A DNA stretch of 64,000 nucleotides from Gordius sp. MW1 (GCA_964036665.1 OZ038533.1:12298413-12362412), one strand, 5' to 3'. Positions 44,341 through 56,508 are shown, numbered from the stretch's first letter. Notes: generated from the sequence alone by a model not told the origin. Program-made: numbers and translations.

Positions 44341-44952
44341 AATTCTGTCGCTTAGCCCTCTTCCAGTCATATCACAAACTGTAAAATTCTTCTTTTATTG
44401 TTAATGTAGAAGAGTCAATATATCGTGCACAAACCTCATTTTGAAAGTGAGGACTTAAGTAGTAAAAGAGCTCTAAAATTGCCATCACCAGATGACGCTG
44501 GGAGAAAGAAAATATGAAATTATTTATAATGACTTTCTTTATGTTTTATACCAGATTTTATAATTTTGATGTTGAAATAAAAATGTTAAAAAAAACTTTT
44601 GGAAATTTCCCCCCTCCCCCCGCAGAGTAAATCCTGGCTACGCACCTGGAGAGTATATATACATTACCGATATATTAGAATTAACCATACAGCTAGTAGT
44701 AATTAGTGCCTTGATAGTATAGCAGAACAAATTATTTGCTGTTATAAATTAAAATTGCAAAGTTTTTAATGAGTCATTGCTAAGTTTTTAATTCGTCTGC
44801 TAATTTTATAAATTGAATCTCAATTCTTAAATCAAATGTTAAGTTTGTAAAAAATTTTGCTAAGTTTTTTATTCGTTTGAGAAGTTTTTATTTAAACTAT
44901 ATTTTCAAAATTGTCATAAATACACCCTCCAATAAATACCATATCAAGATTT

Positions 44953-45046
44953 ATGGGCCTAGCCAGGTTCTTGGTTGGTGGGGGGGGGGGACAAAACCTT
45001 TGAAAGTTCAATTAGGGGGGGGGCGCCCCCCCTGGCTACGCCCATG
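44953..45046. mobile_element. Short MITE of the GGGCGTAGCC family
   Basis: ATGGGCCTAGCCAGG at left and CTGGCTACGCCCATG at right, with G and C runs between. Flanks AAGATTTA and AAGATTAA are similar but not exact. About 94 bp, internally deleted relative to other copies. Confidence 0.6.
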
Positions 45047-46190
45047 TAAAGATTAATAAAAAATAATAAAATTCATATAACATTAAACTTAGACAAGTTT
45101 TTATATCAGAGTCTCTTTTATATGTGTACGTAAGTCAGGAGGTCATCTTGACCCATTTTTTATGTGTGATAAATAAAAAAGAATCATGTTAAATTTGAAT
45201 TCTTGATTTTTTATATAAAACAATATTTTTGAATTGAGCTAAAAATAGAGAAAAATAAAGTCTTGATATCTCCCCGATAATTCTGGGCGCTTTTTGGATT
45301 TTTTTAAACTTATTTTATCAAAATATTATTTTTTTCTAAAAAAATTTCCCTGCAATAAAAAAAGATGTATACAAAAAATTGACTTTTTAAATACTTTTTT
45401 ACGCTATTTAATTATTTATGGCTATTCTCAATCCCAGTTCTCCCTTATTTCTACATCAATGAACAGAAATCTTAATTTTAAATAAAATAACAAAAGTAAA
45501 AAATTATATTGCTAAAAGGAGTAATTTTGTCGTTAAAAACATATTTTGATTGAAATACTTAGCATAACCATTTTTTACTAAAACTATCTATATTTTTCAT
45601 TTCGTTATCAATAAATTTTATCATTGAAAAAACGCTATTTCTTAAAAAGACTTAGCATTCAAAATAAAATCGTCAACATAAAATCTTAACGCTTTTAATT
45701 TTTTTTATTAAAAACTTGACATTCAAAAAATAACATTTTGATTGAAGTACCTAGCAAAAATATCAATAATTGTAATTTTGTTATCAATTCTGCATTTAAC
45801 AAAAACTGTGCATTTTGAAAAAATCTTAGTTTTCAAAAAAAATTAGCATTTTTTAATTTTGTACCTAGCATTAAATTATTTATTTCTAATTCTATAAAAG
45901 GATCTTAATTTCTACTAAAATTCTAATAAATATCTATGTGTTTGTTTAGGAGGATGTCTCTTAGTATCTACCCTTCACTTCACAATGCTCATGCTACAAG
46001 ATAAATTAGATTTTGGCTATCAAAATGATCATATAGTTTATTATTAATCCTTAAACAAGAAATCTTAATATAAATATCTTGTAAGCAATATAAAAATACA
46101 TGTCTATAAAAATATAGTGCAAAATGATGGTATTTAATTTTAGCCTTTAAATGCAATAGAATAACAACCTTAACAATAAAAATATCCTAT
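45047..46190. other. AT-rich region without a gene
   Basis: Degenerate phrases around CTTAGCATTC recur between 45550 and 45870. No coding frame recognised. The 3' untranslated region of the zinc-finger gene probably occupies the right part. Confidence 0.4.
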
Positions 46191-47754
46191 TTAATAATTT
46201 GGTAATACTTTACATTTATTATTCACATCATAAGGGATGCTATCTAATTTTTGTACACGCAATGTATGGATATTGGCTGGATCAATTTTATCCAGTAAAT
46301 TATTTGCATTTGACGAGGAGGGAGGCACTGATGATTGCATGATAGTTGTAAGTGATTTTTTTTGTTGTTCAGTTAGTTTGTAAGATCGATCACTTATTAG
46401 ATAAGGATTTTGGTAGCCAAAACCTATTTTATGCATTATAGAAAAATGAACAAGTCTTCCATGTGATGTTCCAAATATTTTACTACAAAAATGGCATTTA
46501 TAGCATTTATTTGATTTCGTATTTGATGAATCTAATGAATTGTAACTTAAATTAGGCAAGCTTATGGAATCATTTGAGCCATTTTGTAATTTGTTGTTAC
46601 ATGGTACGGGATTATAATGATTATTGATGATGTTTGTATCAGACAAAGTAGCTTTTGGCCTCACCAATTTTAACATTTTTCTATGATTTAAGTTTTTAAA
46701 TAATGCTATCTTATTTTTAAACTTAGCTCGTCCTCTTTTTTTAAATTCTTCATTGTATGTTTTATGACTTGAATCAGATATATAAATGAGACGTTGCTTT
46801 AAAGTTTTATCACTCTCTGATAAATCATTGTTACTAGGCAAAGGGCCATTTGCTATAGAATGGTCACTTTTAAGGTCCAAAGTGTTGATAGACTTGCTCA
46901 TATCCAATTTCAGAGACAGATCATCAATCATATTTTGACAAATTGTTGCAGTTGCATTTTGTTTCTTTATACATGATTCATGGGACATTAACAAAGTAGG
47001 CAAAGATAAATGATGAGAAGATTTTTTGTCCAAATTTTCCTTAAACATTGGGGTATTTAAATAAAAATTTTGGTTTGTTAAATTGGTATATAAATCTGGG
47101 ATAGTTTTAAAACTGGATATAGCATGAGGCTCTAAATACAAAAGAAAAAACAATAACAAAATATATCTTTTTTAGTAAAAAATTAAATTTACCTTTATTA
47201 TTATTAGAAGTAAGCCCATGAGCTTGATCAAATGTGTGAATTGAATCAAGTTTCTTTTTTATTAGGAAATATATACATATTTATTTACTTTGATGGGTAT
47301 AAACTTTCTTCTTTTCCTTCTACCAAACACTGGGTAAGTAATAAGTGGCCTTTTTATTTTATTTGGCTAGATAGGGGCATAGATATATCACTATTATATT
47401 TACATTTATTTTTTGCCTTGTATTCATATGAAAATGTGTATAACCAGCTTTTTTGCATTTATCGTTTTCCACTTCAAAATTCTGATCAAAAGTCTTTTTA
47501 TAGTTTTGTAAAACAGCTTTATTAAAATTAGCTGACAAATGATGGATTGCCTCAAAGGAATATTCCATCGTTTGAACCTCTTTTGAAACCTAAATATTAT
47601 AAATTTTATTTTTTTGAAATACATAATGTCTAGGTTTTTCAAATTCACAAAGCTTTTCGTTTATCTTTAAGGCAACCTCATAAAGCTCATCTGTGCGGTT
47701 CATATGTAAACGCATGCGGTCTTGCATTTGCTTAAATTTTTCTAACAGCAGCAT
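46191..47754 (-). CDS. C2H2 zinc-finger protein, four exons, probable host gene
   Basis: Model by hand: exon 1 47754-47623, exon 2 47589-47404, exon 3 47253-47193, exon 4 47131-46191, giving 439 residues. The introns are 33, 150 and 61 bp, all GT...AG, and every junction keeps frame (phases 0, 0, 1). Exon 1 starts at an ATG (MLLLEKFKQMQDRM), and exons 1-2 look helical/coiled-coil, with RMRLHMNRTDELYEV and EAIHHLSANFNKAV. Exon 4 is Ser/Asn/Lys-rich and carries one C2H2 finger, CHFCSKIF...HGRLVHFSIMH (C-x2-C-x12-H-x4-H), in its C-terminal half. It is probably nuclear. I do not recognise the family. It is not obviously a transposon protein, has no stops, and stands apart from repeats except at its 5' edge. 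Confidence 0.75.
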
Positions 47755-47765
47755 TAAATTACTAA

Positions 47766-47885
47766 CGGCCTAGGCTTTGTATTCTCAATTCCAAGTGATA
47801 AATAATGAATCGTAAAAACGCAAACGTACGGGCGCATACATTGCGTTCTTTAATTTGCATTGTATGGATTACAAATAATAAAGCG
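47766..47885. mobile_element. MULE-like inverted-repeat end beside the gene start
   Basis: GGCCTAGGCTTTGTATTCTC and the following ~110 bases (GTGATAAATAATGAATCG, ACATTGCGTTCTTTAATTTG) match the outer arm of the foldback at 21292. The outer tip points at the zinc-finger gene, 11 bases from its ATG. No matching second end or 9-bp duplication was found nearby. Confidence 0.6.
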
Positions 47886-48677
47886 CAGCTTTCAAAAAGG
47901 TTGCTAAGCCATCTAATTTAAATGATTTTATAGATATTTCTAAACATTCCACATTTGTCTATATATATATATCTAACTAGTTTTTTTTGGCGTCTAAGAT
48001 CTTGGACGACCGATTGCCACCAAATTTGGCCACATCATTGCCTTAGCATTCTAGATCATTTTAATCACATACCATGGCTGGAACCATGTTTTTTTAATAT
48101 AAAATTGGCATAGCGGACACTAAGTTTACATGTTTTTACAATATTGCCCACCCCTGCAAGTTTTCCTTTATTGTTTTGCCACTCCTTTTTGCAGTCACCA
48201 ACTAGCAACTTTCCATATTATATAAGCCTGTAAGACAAAAAAACAGTCTTAATTCAAAAACCATCACCATTCTGTTATTATTAAAAGAACCCGCGTTTTT
48301 AAAAAGGTTTTTCCGTTTCGTGCTTTTTTCAAACACAGATCTGTGAATATCTCAGGGGCGTATACAATGAGGGGGGCAGTTTGGGGTTAAAATCCTTCCG
48401 AACTTGGAAATTTTTTAAATTTAATTATTGCAATATAGTGGGACCATGGGGGGGGGGGCGTGTTTTAAAATAAATTAATATTTTTATCATTAAGAGTTTA
48501 TGTATTTATTTATATAATTTCAATTAAAATATTATTAAAGGGAAAAATTCAAATTTATTTCTTGTCATGATTTAATCAAAATTGATTTTTGTGGAAAAGG
48601 GGGCGAATGTCCCATCATATTTTTGTATAAAAAATTTGTTTTTAAGAGTCTTTCGAATTATTTTTATAATATTTTAT
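47886..48677. other. No recognisable gene
   Basis: Contains GGGGCGTATACAATGAGG (48355) and G runs near 48450, probably a degraded G-rich MITE. No coding frame. Confidence 0.4.
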
Positions 48678-49040
48678 ATATAAGGTAGTGTTGTAAAAAA
48701 CCAAGGGTTTCTATTGGTTGCCTGCAAGCGGTGGCGTTTTTTTTACCCACCTTTTCAGTGTTAGGTGAATTTTCTTGGGAGGGCTTTGGCGTTTGGCGTT
48801 TTCTTAAAAAACACCCAAAGCGTTTTGGGTGAATTTTATTTGGGCACCTTTGGCGTTTAGGTTTGGGTGTATTAAACAGCTAAAGGGTTTGGGTGGATAA
48901 TATTATTAACCTTTTGGTTTGGTTTTGGTCGTTTTGGGTTGGGCATGCAAATATATCAATTTGTTTATATTATTCATTATATTTTTGTATTTAGATTTAG
49001 GTAATGAACTTTTAATTTAAAAAATAAAATAAGTGTATCA

Positions 49041-49079
49041 TGACGTCACTGAGTTAAAACTTTTCCCATTGTGACGTCA
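49041..49079. promoter_or_regulatory. Paired TGACGTCA palindromes, left arm
   Basis: TGACGTCA at 49041-49048 and 49072-49079, 31 bp apart, identical to the CRE/ATF consensus. The same pair occurs in the right arm. Whether host factors bind here is inference. Confidence 0.5.
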
Positions 49080-49114
49080 TAATGAAAAGTATTATAATCT
49101 ACTCTATAGTAGTA

Positions 49115-49995
49115 CCCTCTTTCTGATGTGGGGGAGAGGGGGGGCATGAGGGGTGTTTTGCCCCCCCCCCCACTAATTTTTTACCCTCTGATGCGGGGGA
49201 AAGGGGGGGGGCAGGGGGTGTTTTGCCCCCCCCCTTTATTTTTTACCTTCTTTCTGATGTGGGGGAGAGGGGGTGGCAGGGGGGTGTTTTGCCCCCCCCC
49301 CTAATTTTTTACCCTCTTTCTGATGTGGGGGAGAGGGGGGGCATGGGGAATGTTTTGCCCCCCCCCCTATTTTTTACCCTCTTTCTGATGTGGGGGAGAG
49401 GGGGGGCATAGGGGGTGTTTTGCCCCCCCCCCCATAATTTTTTACCCTCTTTCTGATGCGAGTGAGAGGGGGGGCAGGGGAGTGTTTTGCCCCCCCCCCT
49501 AATTTTTTCCCCTTATTCTGATGCGGGGGAGAGGGGGGGCAGGCGAGTGTTTTGCACCCCTCCCCCCTAATTTTTTACCCTCTTTCTGATGCGAGGGAGA
49601 GGGGGGGGGCAGGGGTGTTTTGCCCCCCCCCCCCCTAATTTTTTACCCTCTTTCTGATGCGGGGGAGAGGGGGGGCATGGGAGATGTTTTGCCCCCCCCC
49701 CTGTTTTTTACCCTCTTTCTGATGTGGGGGAGAGGGGGGGGGGCATAGGGGGTGTTTTGCCCCCCCCCCCTCCTTATTTTTTACCCTCTTTCTGATGCAG
49801 GGGAGAAGGGTGCAGTTGGGGTGTTTTGCCCCCCCCCCCCTATTTTTTACCCACTTTCTCACCCGGTAAGGGGGGGGGGGTGTTTTCCCCCCCCCCCCTT
49901 ATTTTTTACCCTCTTTCTGATGCCGGGGAGAGGGGGGGGGGGGTGTATCGCTCCTCTTCTTAATTTTACCCTCTTTCTCACCCGGGGGGGGGGGC
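49115..49995. repeat. G/C-run minisatellite, array 2
   Basis: Units of about 60-65 bp, about 14 copies: ACCCTCTTTCTGATG, GGGGGAGAGGGG, GTGTTTTGCC, a C run, TTTTT. Open frames across it are artefacts of composition. Confidence 0.9.
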
Positions 49996-49999
49996 CGGA

Positions 50000-51080
50000 A
50001 AGCCCTATTTAACCTTTTTAAAATATTTTTGTGAATTTGCGGTCACAGTGGTGACAAATGTTAATCAACATTTTCTTGAAATTAATATATTTCTTTTGAA
50101 AATAGACTTATTATATGACTGAAAGATGTTCTACTATTATAAAAAATATTTTTGGGAAGATTTGCGGTCACAATGGTGACAAATGTCCTAATATACATTT
50201 TCTATTGAAATTTATATTTTTTTTTGAAAATTGACTTATATGACAAAGATTTTTTAATATTCGAAAATATATTTTTGAAGATTTGCGGTCAAAAATTGTC
50301 TTAATATACCATATCAATTAAAAAAAATTTTTTAATTTAACTTCATTTAAGAAATAAGCTGTATTATTAAATATAATATTAATATGAAATTTTACCAATT
50401 TAAAAAAATTTGCCATCATGGGTAAGTAAGTTTTACTATTTAAGTTATCTGGGCATTTAATGGAAAAACTTAAGGTATTTCCAAAAGGCATATCATGCTA
50501 TTAATTTATATGCTTTCACAAGGCACCAACACTCTACGTCCTGTTGACTTAGACCTCGCGTTTACAATGCTTTTAAGGATCATAAAAAATATAGGACTTT
50601 TCTGAGTAACAAAAATGAGATAAGCATCTTAATTTAAATTATTGCTTATTATTTAATAAGAAACTTAATTTTCTAATTGCTTATGACTTAATTAGTAGTT
50701 GACATAATAAAAAAAAGTTTAATTTTCATTTATTTTATTTATAATAATAAGATTCGCAACTTCTACATACCTTGATATGTTGTACGTTAATAAAGAAATG
50801 AATGTAAAATGATGTATTAAAGAGCCTAGCCAGCCCACGCCACACCATGCCTTGTTGTGCCATGATTTTTTTTATATATTAATTGCTATGCAATTTATGG
50901 GCTCAATTTCTATTTTCCGATGTCTTGTCACGCTGTTCGGTGTCTTGCACCGAATGTCTTGTTTTGTTTACTTTTAATTTATTTTGTTTACTTTTAATTT
51001 TTGTTAATTTAACTAGTTTTTGGGGTCGAATCCCGGGTTTTTTTTTGACTCATGTGATTGTTCTTGTTACTACCATTGAT
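50000..51080. repeat. Foldback interior with degenerate repeats
   Basis: Near 50035, 50165 and 50280 the phrase GATTTGCGGTCA (GAATTTGCGGTCA at the first) recurs, twice followed by a GTGACAAATGT word. The rest is AT-rich without a gene. Confidence 0.6.
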
Positions 51081-51715
51081 AATAAGACCTTTTGGCCGTC
51101 CGTTGGATGCTGACCAATGAAAAAAATGACCATTGGCCAAAATGCGAATCCAAGTTTATTTTTTCGTTTTTTTTTCGTTTATTATAATTGTTCTTGTTAT
51201 TACCATTGCTATTATGACTTTTTGGCCATCCGTTGGGTGCTGACCAATGAAAAAATGACCATTGGCCAAAATGTGAATCCAAGTTTATTTTTTCGTTTTT
51301 TTTTCGCCTATTATGATTGTTCTTGTTACTACCATTGCTATTATGACTTTTTGGCCGTCCGTTGGGTGCTGACCAATGAAAAAAATGACCATTGGCCAAA
51401 ATGTGAATCCAATTTTTTTTCCCCCTTTTTTCGCCTATTATGAATTTATATCCACTTTTACCCTCTCCTGGCTGCTGACCAATGGAAAAAAATGACCATT
51501 GGCCAAAATGTGATTCGAAAATTTTTTCTCATTTTTTTTTACTCTTATGAATTTATATCCACTTTTACCGTGTGCTGGCTGCTGACCAATGGAAAAAAAT
51601 GACTATTGGCCAAAGTGAGCATCAAAATTTTTTTTCCCGTTTTTTTGGCTATCATTGATTTATAGAGTATCTGTTGGTATTGACCAATAGAGAAAAAATG
51701 ACCATTGGCCAAATT
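51080..51715. repeat. CCAAT-rich tandem array, second site
   Basis: Units of about 110-135 bp, about six, each with GACTTTTTGGCCGTCCGTTG (later units differ), CTGACCAATG and ATGACCATTGGCCAAA. Closely related to the array at 36410-37690 but shorter per unit, lacking the CCCTATGCCC and GGTTCGAATCC parts. Confidence 0.85.
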
Positions 51716-52630
51716 TTTTATTTTTTTTAATTAAAAATTGTTCAAATTCAACAAAAAATTTCTCCCAACAATTCTGCAAATTCTTAACATTGTGATGTTT
51801 TATAATATAATGTTTATTAGACCCATAATCACTAAAGGCCATAAAAACTAATGTAATACGCAACTAGATGCAAACACTAAATCTAACCCTAACCCTTGCC
51901 TATATTACATTTTGCCTATAAATGGAAAATTTGTATAAATAATTAATTAATCATTAAGCATTTAATACCCCCCTATAGGCATTCTAGCCCCTTTCCATGT
52001 TTCTCGCCCATAAATTGCATAGCAAATATGCTACATTTATCCGGAGAATACATGAGTCGTCCCCCCTCCCCCCCCCCTCTTTCCTTCTACCCCTTCCCCA
52101 GGGGTCTGGGGGCGGAGCCCCCAACGGGGGTTTGGGACGGGGGACTGGGGGTTTGGGGGCGAAGCCCCCAAGGGGGTCATTTTTAGTTTAGTACTTAACT
52201 TAAATCTGATAGGTTTAAATCTGGTTTTGCGCATGCATTGCAACGAGAGAAGGGAGAGAGAGGGTGGATTAGTACATGAACATGTACATGCTACATGGGA
52301 GTGGTGATATGTCTGAGTCGCGCGGGATGCCGTTCTCTGATATTGAAAATATAGTTTAAATATAAAATAAAAGGGACATTATATAATTAATAAGTCTTTA
52401 TCTTTTACAAGAGGCGAGGAATTCAAAATATATTTAAAATTAAATTTTGTGATTAAAATTGCTATCGCCGGGAATATTTAGAGGGGGATCTGTTAGCTGT
52501 CATTAATTTAGAATGAAGAATTTTAAAATATTAATAAATCTGCTCTCGAATGGCCAGATAAATCTCACTTTATAATCGTTTTCTATTTATTGCCATTTAA
52601 AATGATAAAAAAAGAGGCGGTGGTCAAATT
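51716..52630. other. Foldback interior, no gene
   Basis: A GC-rich patch at 52060-52175 contains GGGGGCGGAGCCCCCAA and its inverted form GGGGGCGAAGCCCCCAA, possible stem-loops. No coding frame recognised. Confidence 0.5.
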
Positions 52631-52639
52631 ACCTACCGC

Positions 52640-53165
52640 CTACTTCCCCCCCTCCGGTGAAAATGAGGGTCAAAAATAAGGGGGGGGGGCAAAACACCCC
52701 TTCCCCCCTCCCTCCCCGGGTGAGAAAGTGGGTAAAAAATTAGGGGGGGGGGAGCAAAACACCCCCTGCCCCCCCTCTCCCTCGCATCAGAAAGAGGGTA
52801 TAAAATTAAGGGGGGGGGCAAAACACACCCCATGCCCCCCCTCTCCCCCACATCAGAAAGAGGGTAAAAAATAAGGGGGGGGCAAAACACCCCCTATGCC
52901 CCCCCTCTCCCCCACATCAGAAAGAGGGTAAAAAATAAGGGGGGGGGCAAAACACCCCCCATGCCCCCCTCTCCCCCACCTCAGAAAGAGGGTAAAAAAT
53001 AAGGGGGAGGGGCAAAACACCCCCCCCCCCCCCATGCCTTCCTCTCCCCCACATCAGAAACAGGGTAAAAAATTAGGGGGGGGGGGGCAAACACCCCACC
53101 TGCGCGCCGTTCCTCCCCAGGTGAGAAAGAGGGTAAAAAATAAGGGGGGGGGGCAAATCTTCACA
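52640..53165. repeat. G/C-run minisatellite, array 3 (inverted to array 2)
   Basis: The complement of array 2: CATCAGAAAGAGGGTAAAAA, a G run, CAAAACACC, a C run. About 8 units. With array 2 it forms the inner part of the foldback arms. Confidence 0.88.
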
Positions 53166-53265
53166 AAATTTTTTTCATAAATAAAACATATTAATTCACT
53201 ACCTACTTCTATAATGTATAATAATTAACTATAATCTACTAGAGAGTAGATTATAATATTCATTA

Positions 53266-53304
53266 TGACGTCACAATGGGAAAAGTTTTAACTCAGTGAC
53301 GTCA
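53266..53304. promoter_or_regulatory. Paired TGACGTCA palindromes, right arm
   Basis: TGACGTCA at 53266-53273 and 53297-53304, the inverted counterpart of the pair at 49041-49079. Confidence 0.5.
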
Positions 53305-53679
53305 TGATACATTTATTTTTATTTTCTTAAATTAAAAGTTCATTACCTAAATCTAAATACACAAATATGATGAGCAATATAAACAAATTGATATATTTGC
53401 ATGCCCAACCCAAAACGACCAAAACCAAACCAAAAGGTTAATAATATTATCCACCCAGACCCTTGAGCTGTTTAATACACCCAACCCAAACCTAAAGGCC
53501 AAAGGTGCCCCAATAAAATTCACCCAAAACGCTTTGGGTGATTTTTACGAAAACGCCAAAGCCCTCCCAAGAAAATTCACCTAACACTGAAAAGGTTGGG
53601 TGAAAATAAACGCCAACAACTAAGCTTAGCAATACGCTGGGAAAAACCAACCAGCCGTTTTTACAACACTAATATAAGG

Positions 53680-56346
53680 TGATATAAAACAAGAATGTTA
53701 TAAATTTATTTTATCAAAGTTTATTTTTTAAGGGGGGGGGGGGGGGAATGTCCCACGCTTAAGCACTAAATTAAAAAATAATTTATTTCGCTTATTTAAA
53801 ATCGTCATTTTACTTATATAAGTTAAAAATTATACATAAAAATGAAGTTTCACTTAATTATGAAAATTTGATTCAATAAATTTATTTTTTGAGAGAAAAA
53901 TACTAAATTAGTTATTTGCCTATAAAAAATGTGTCAATTTATTTTAAAATTACAAATATTATATGCAAAAGTGAATCTTCAAAATTAAAATACTATATCA
54001 AAATTACAAAATGTTAATTTGAACCTAATGTATTAAAAATCATAAAATAAACACAACTCTTATAAATAGCGGCTTTTAATAAATATATAGTCAGTCAAAA
54101 AGATTGATTGACAGCTCATATCAAAAACGGCGGCCCCTTCATGCTGGGTTAGGGTTAGAAAAACGAAGATTTTTGTAACTATATAGGGTGTTGCATCGCG
54201 CCTCATCTAGCAACAACCATACCTATTCAGCTTAAAAAATAAGAATTTTACATTATATATACCCTAAAGCTGCTTATAATTGAGTATATTAGCTGTAATT
54301 ATATCAAGAACAATGCGGTCCAGGGGCCCAGCTAGGATTTTCTCAAGGGGGGGGGAGAGCAATCAATATTAATTTTTATAACATTTCAATTGTAATAAAA
54401 AAGATCAAAAGCCAAACAGCCCGCTGCCGGCCTGCTCGGCCTATGGGCCGGGCAGGCAGCTGTCGTAAATTTAAATTTTTAGGTAGGCCAGGGCGGGTAC
54501 CTTAACAAGATTCGGGTAATTCGGACTAAATGCGATTTTTCATAAGGTGTATTTTTTAGTGAATTTTTTATTTGATTGTATAATAATATTAATAATTAAT
54601 GGAGTTATTATCAAAAAAAGATCGATAATTAAATCAAAAATTTTTCAAATATGACAAAAATAATGCAAATATTCAAAATATTTCATTTTGAGCCTGGCAA
54701 TTCTTGAGCCTGGCAATTCGGGTATGTCTAATGATTTTGGTGTAGCCGGCAGAACTCTTAAAAAGGTTTAGGCGGTCAATTTAGATATCGGACCGGGTCG
54801 GGTTGTGGTAGAAAAATTTAGACAATTATGACCTATGATAAAGGTATAAATTTTGTGTATAGAATGTAGAACCTTATAATATGGTCATCTAAATTTTTCT
54901 TTTGTCTAGCGATTGTCTATATAGGATTTCTGAGGTAGGAGCATTTACAAATAGTTAGTAAATGATGCCAATTAATTCGATCGATGTCTTGACTTAATAT
55001 TTTTCAAATAAGTTTTTAATCTCCTGAGTATGGCAAAACTAAGCTCATTGGTGCATGTGGTGTCGGGAAGAAAAAACTGTGGTTATATTAAGCAATGATT
55101 CAAATGTAATTTAAAAACTGTTAATGTCGGACGACAGGTCTTTTGAGTTTGAGACAAAGCCATATACCATTAATCAATTTCTAATTTGAGGTTTGTGTTT
55201 GTGTCATTTAAACCACTAGAGTAAAATTCGGTCATATTTTATAAATTTATGTGACAATAGCTGATGCATTTTGCAAAAGTTAGTTATAATTTGTTTTTTA
55301 TCGAAAACAATTGATTTATTTATTAATGAAGGAATCAAAAGGGGATAATATTGTTAATTTCTAATAAACCTCAATGGTTTTAGTTGAAATCTTACTACGA
55401 AAATTTGTTTCATGGCAAATAGAGGTATTTTTAGAATTTAGATATAAATAATATAAAATAGCTATAACTTCTGCCAGTAAAAAATTCGATCAACTATTTG
55501 TTAACACTAATTCTTATAGATTTTATCTGAGTTGCAACTGCTAGTGGAATGACCTGTTGAATGCCAAGATCTCTTTTTAAAATTGTTAGCATAGTTACAG
55601 TGTGTAGTTAAAAAATTATCAAGATATGAAAGGGAATTCAGGTATTCAGGTTGGCGAAAGAGTTACCCCTTTAATTTATAAATTGGCACTTATATATATG
55701 GGAAGGCCAGCTAATAGGGAAAATGCTTAATCAACTTTTTTTCTCGACAAGCGAACAAGTAAATTCTGAAAAAGAAAAATGACTGGTCAAAAGATTTTGA
55801 CGAAAATTCAATTTAAAAATAAAAAGTATATTAAGCTTTTAATGTAGTTATAAGTGTCTTAGTCTTTTATGCAATTAATATTTATTAAAAACAATTTTTT
55901 AATTTTAATGGGAGGGGGAGGGAAATTTCTTGCTCCCCCCATGGGTTGGCCAATGCCGTAGCAACATTTTGAAAACTTAATATGATACCCTAAAAGCGAA
56001 ATTATACATTACATTTTAATAATAGAATAATTTATATAAAACTATTGGAGCACAATGTGAAAAAAATATACGGATAGAAGTTGTTTAAGAAATTTTATTT
56101 GATATTTAAAAATATATAATGGAATTTTGAAGTATTAAAAATATATATTGTGGAATAAATGAATATATGAATATGATGTATTAAATGATGTATTTTTGTA
56201 TTTGAAAATATATCTCGTGGAATATTATTATTCAGCATTTTATACATTAAATTTGAGTTGCATTATTAAATACTTATAAGCTAGTTTTAAATAGTGAGCT
56301 ACTTTAATAAACTATGTAAAAGTGTAGTCACTAGGAAACAAAATAA
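53680..56346. other. Intergenic region, no gene
   Basis: A GC-rich block at about 54418-54500 (GCCCGCTGCCGGCCTGC, GGGCCGGGCAGGCAG) resembles hAT subterminal repeats; a GACCGGGTCGGG word near 54790 may be its other side. One-sided G-rich MITE-like ends near 54322 and 55910. No coding frame recognised. Confidence 0.4.
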
Positions 56347-56354
56347 TATATGAG

Positions 56355-56508
56355 TATGGGTGTAGCCAGCCTAAATGGCGAAAAAAAAAATTTTCAATGC
56401 AAAAACCCTTAAAAATTAAAAAAGTTTACGTTTTGCCCCCCCCCCCAATTAAACTTTTAAACGTTTTGCCCCCCCCCTCCCCTAATCCGAAACCTGGCTA
56501 CGCCCATG
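56355..56508. mobile_element. MITE of the GGGCGTAGCC family
   Basis: Exact 8-bp duplication TATATGAG (56347-56354 and 56509-56516). Ends TATGGGTGTAGCC / GGCTACGCCCATG with C runs inside. 154 bp. Confidence 0.9.

Larger units (their letters stand above)
48686..53671. mobile_element. 5-kb foldback transposon, hAT-type ends
   Basis: Exact 8-bp duplication ATATAAGG (48678-48685 and 53672-53679). Ends TAGTGTTGTAAAAA / TTTTTACAACACTA. The arms (about 48686-49110 and 53190-53671) are inverted copies, with many GGCGTTTTGG-type subterminal words and paired TGACGTCA palindromes. Inside the arms, two minisatellite arrays of one family lie in inverted orientation, and the centre holds a CCAAT-type tandem array. 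No transposase is visible, so it must be mobilised in trans. Unusually large for a foldback element. Confidence 0.88.

Noticed and set aside
49223..50012. Pro/Phe/Leu-rich frames in array 2 and their counterparts at 52633-53035
   Set aside because: Same repeat artefact as array 1.
51070..51443. About 108-codon frames on both strands of the CCAAT array
   Set aside because: Period of the tandem unit, mirrored on the two strands; not coding.
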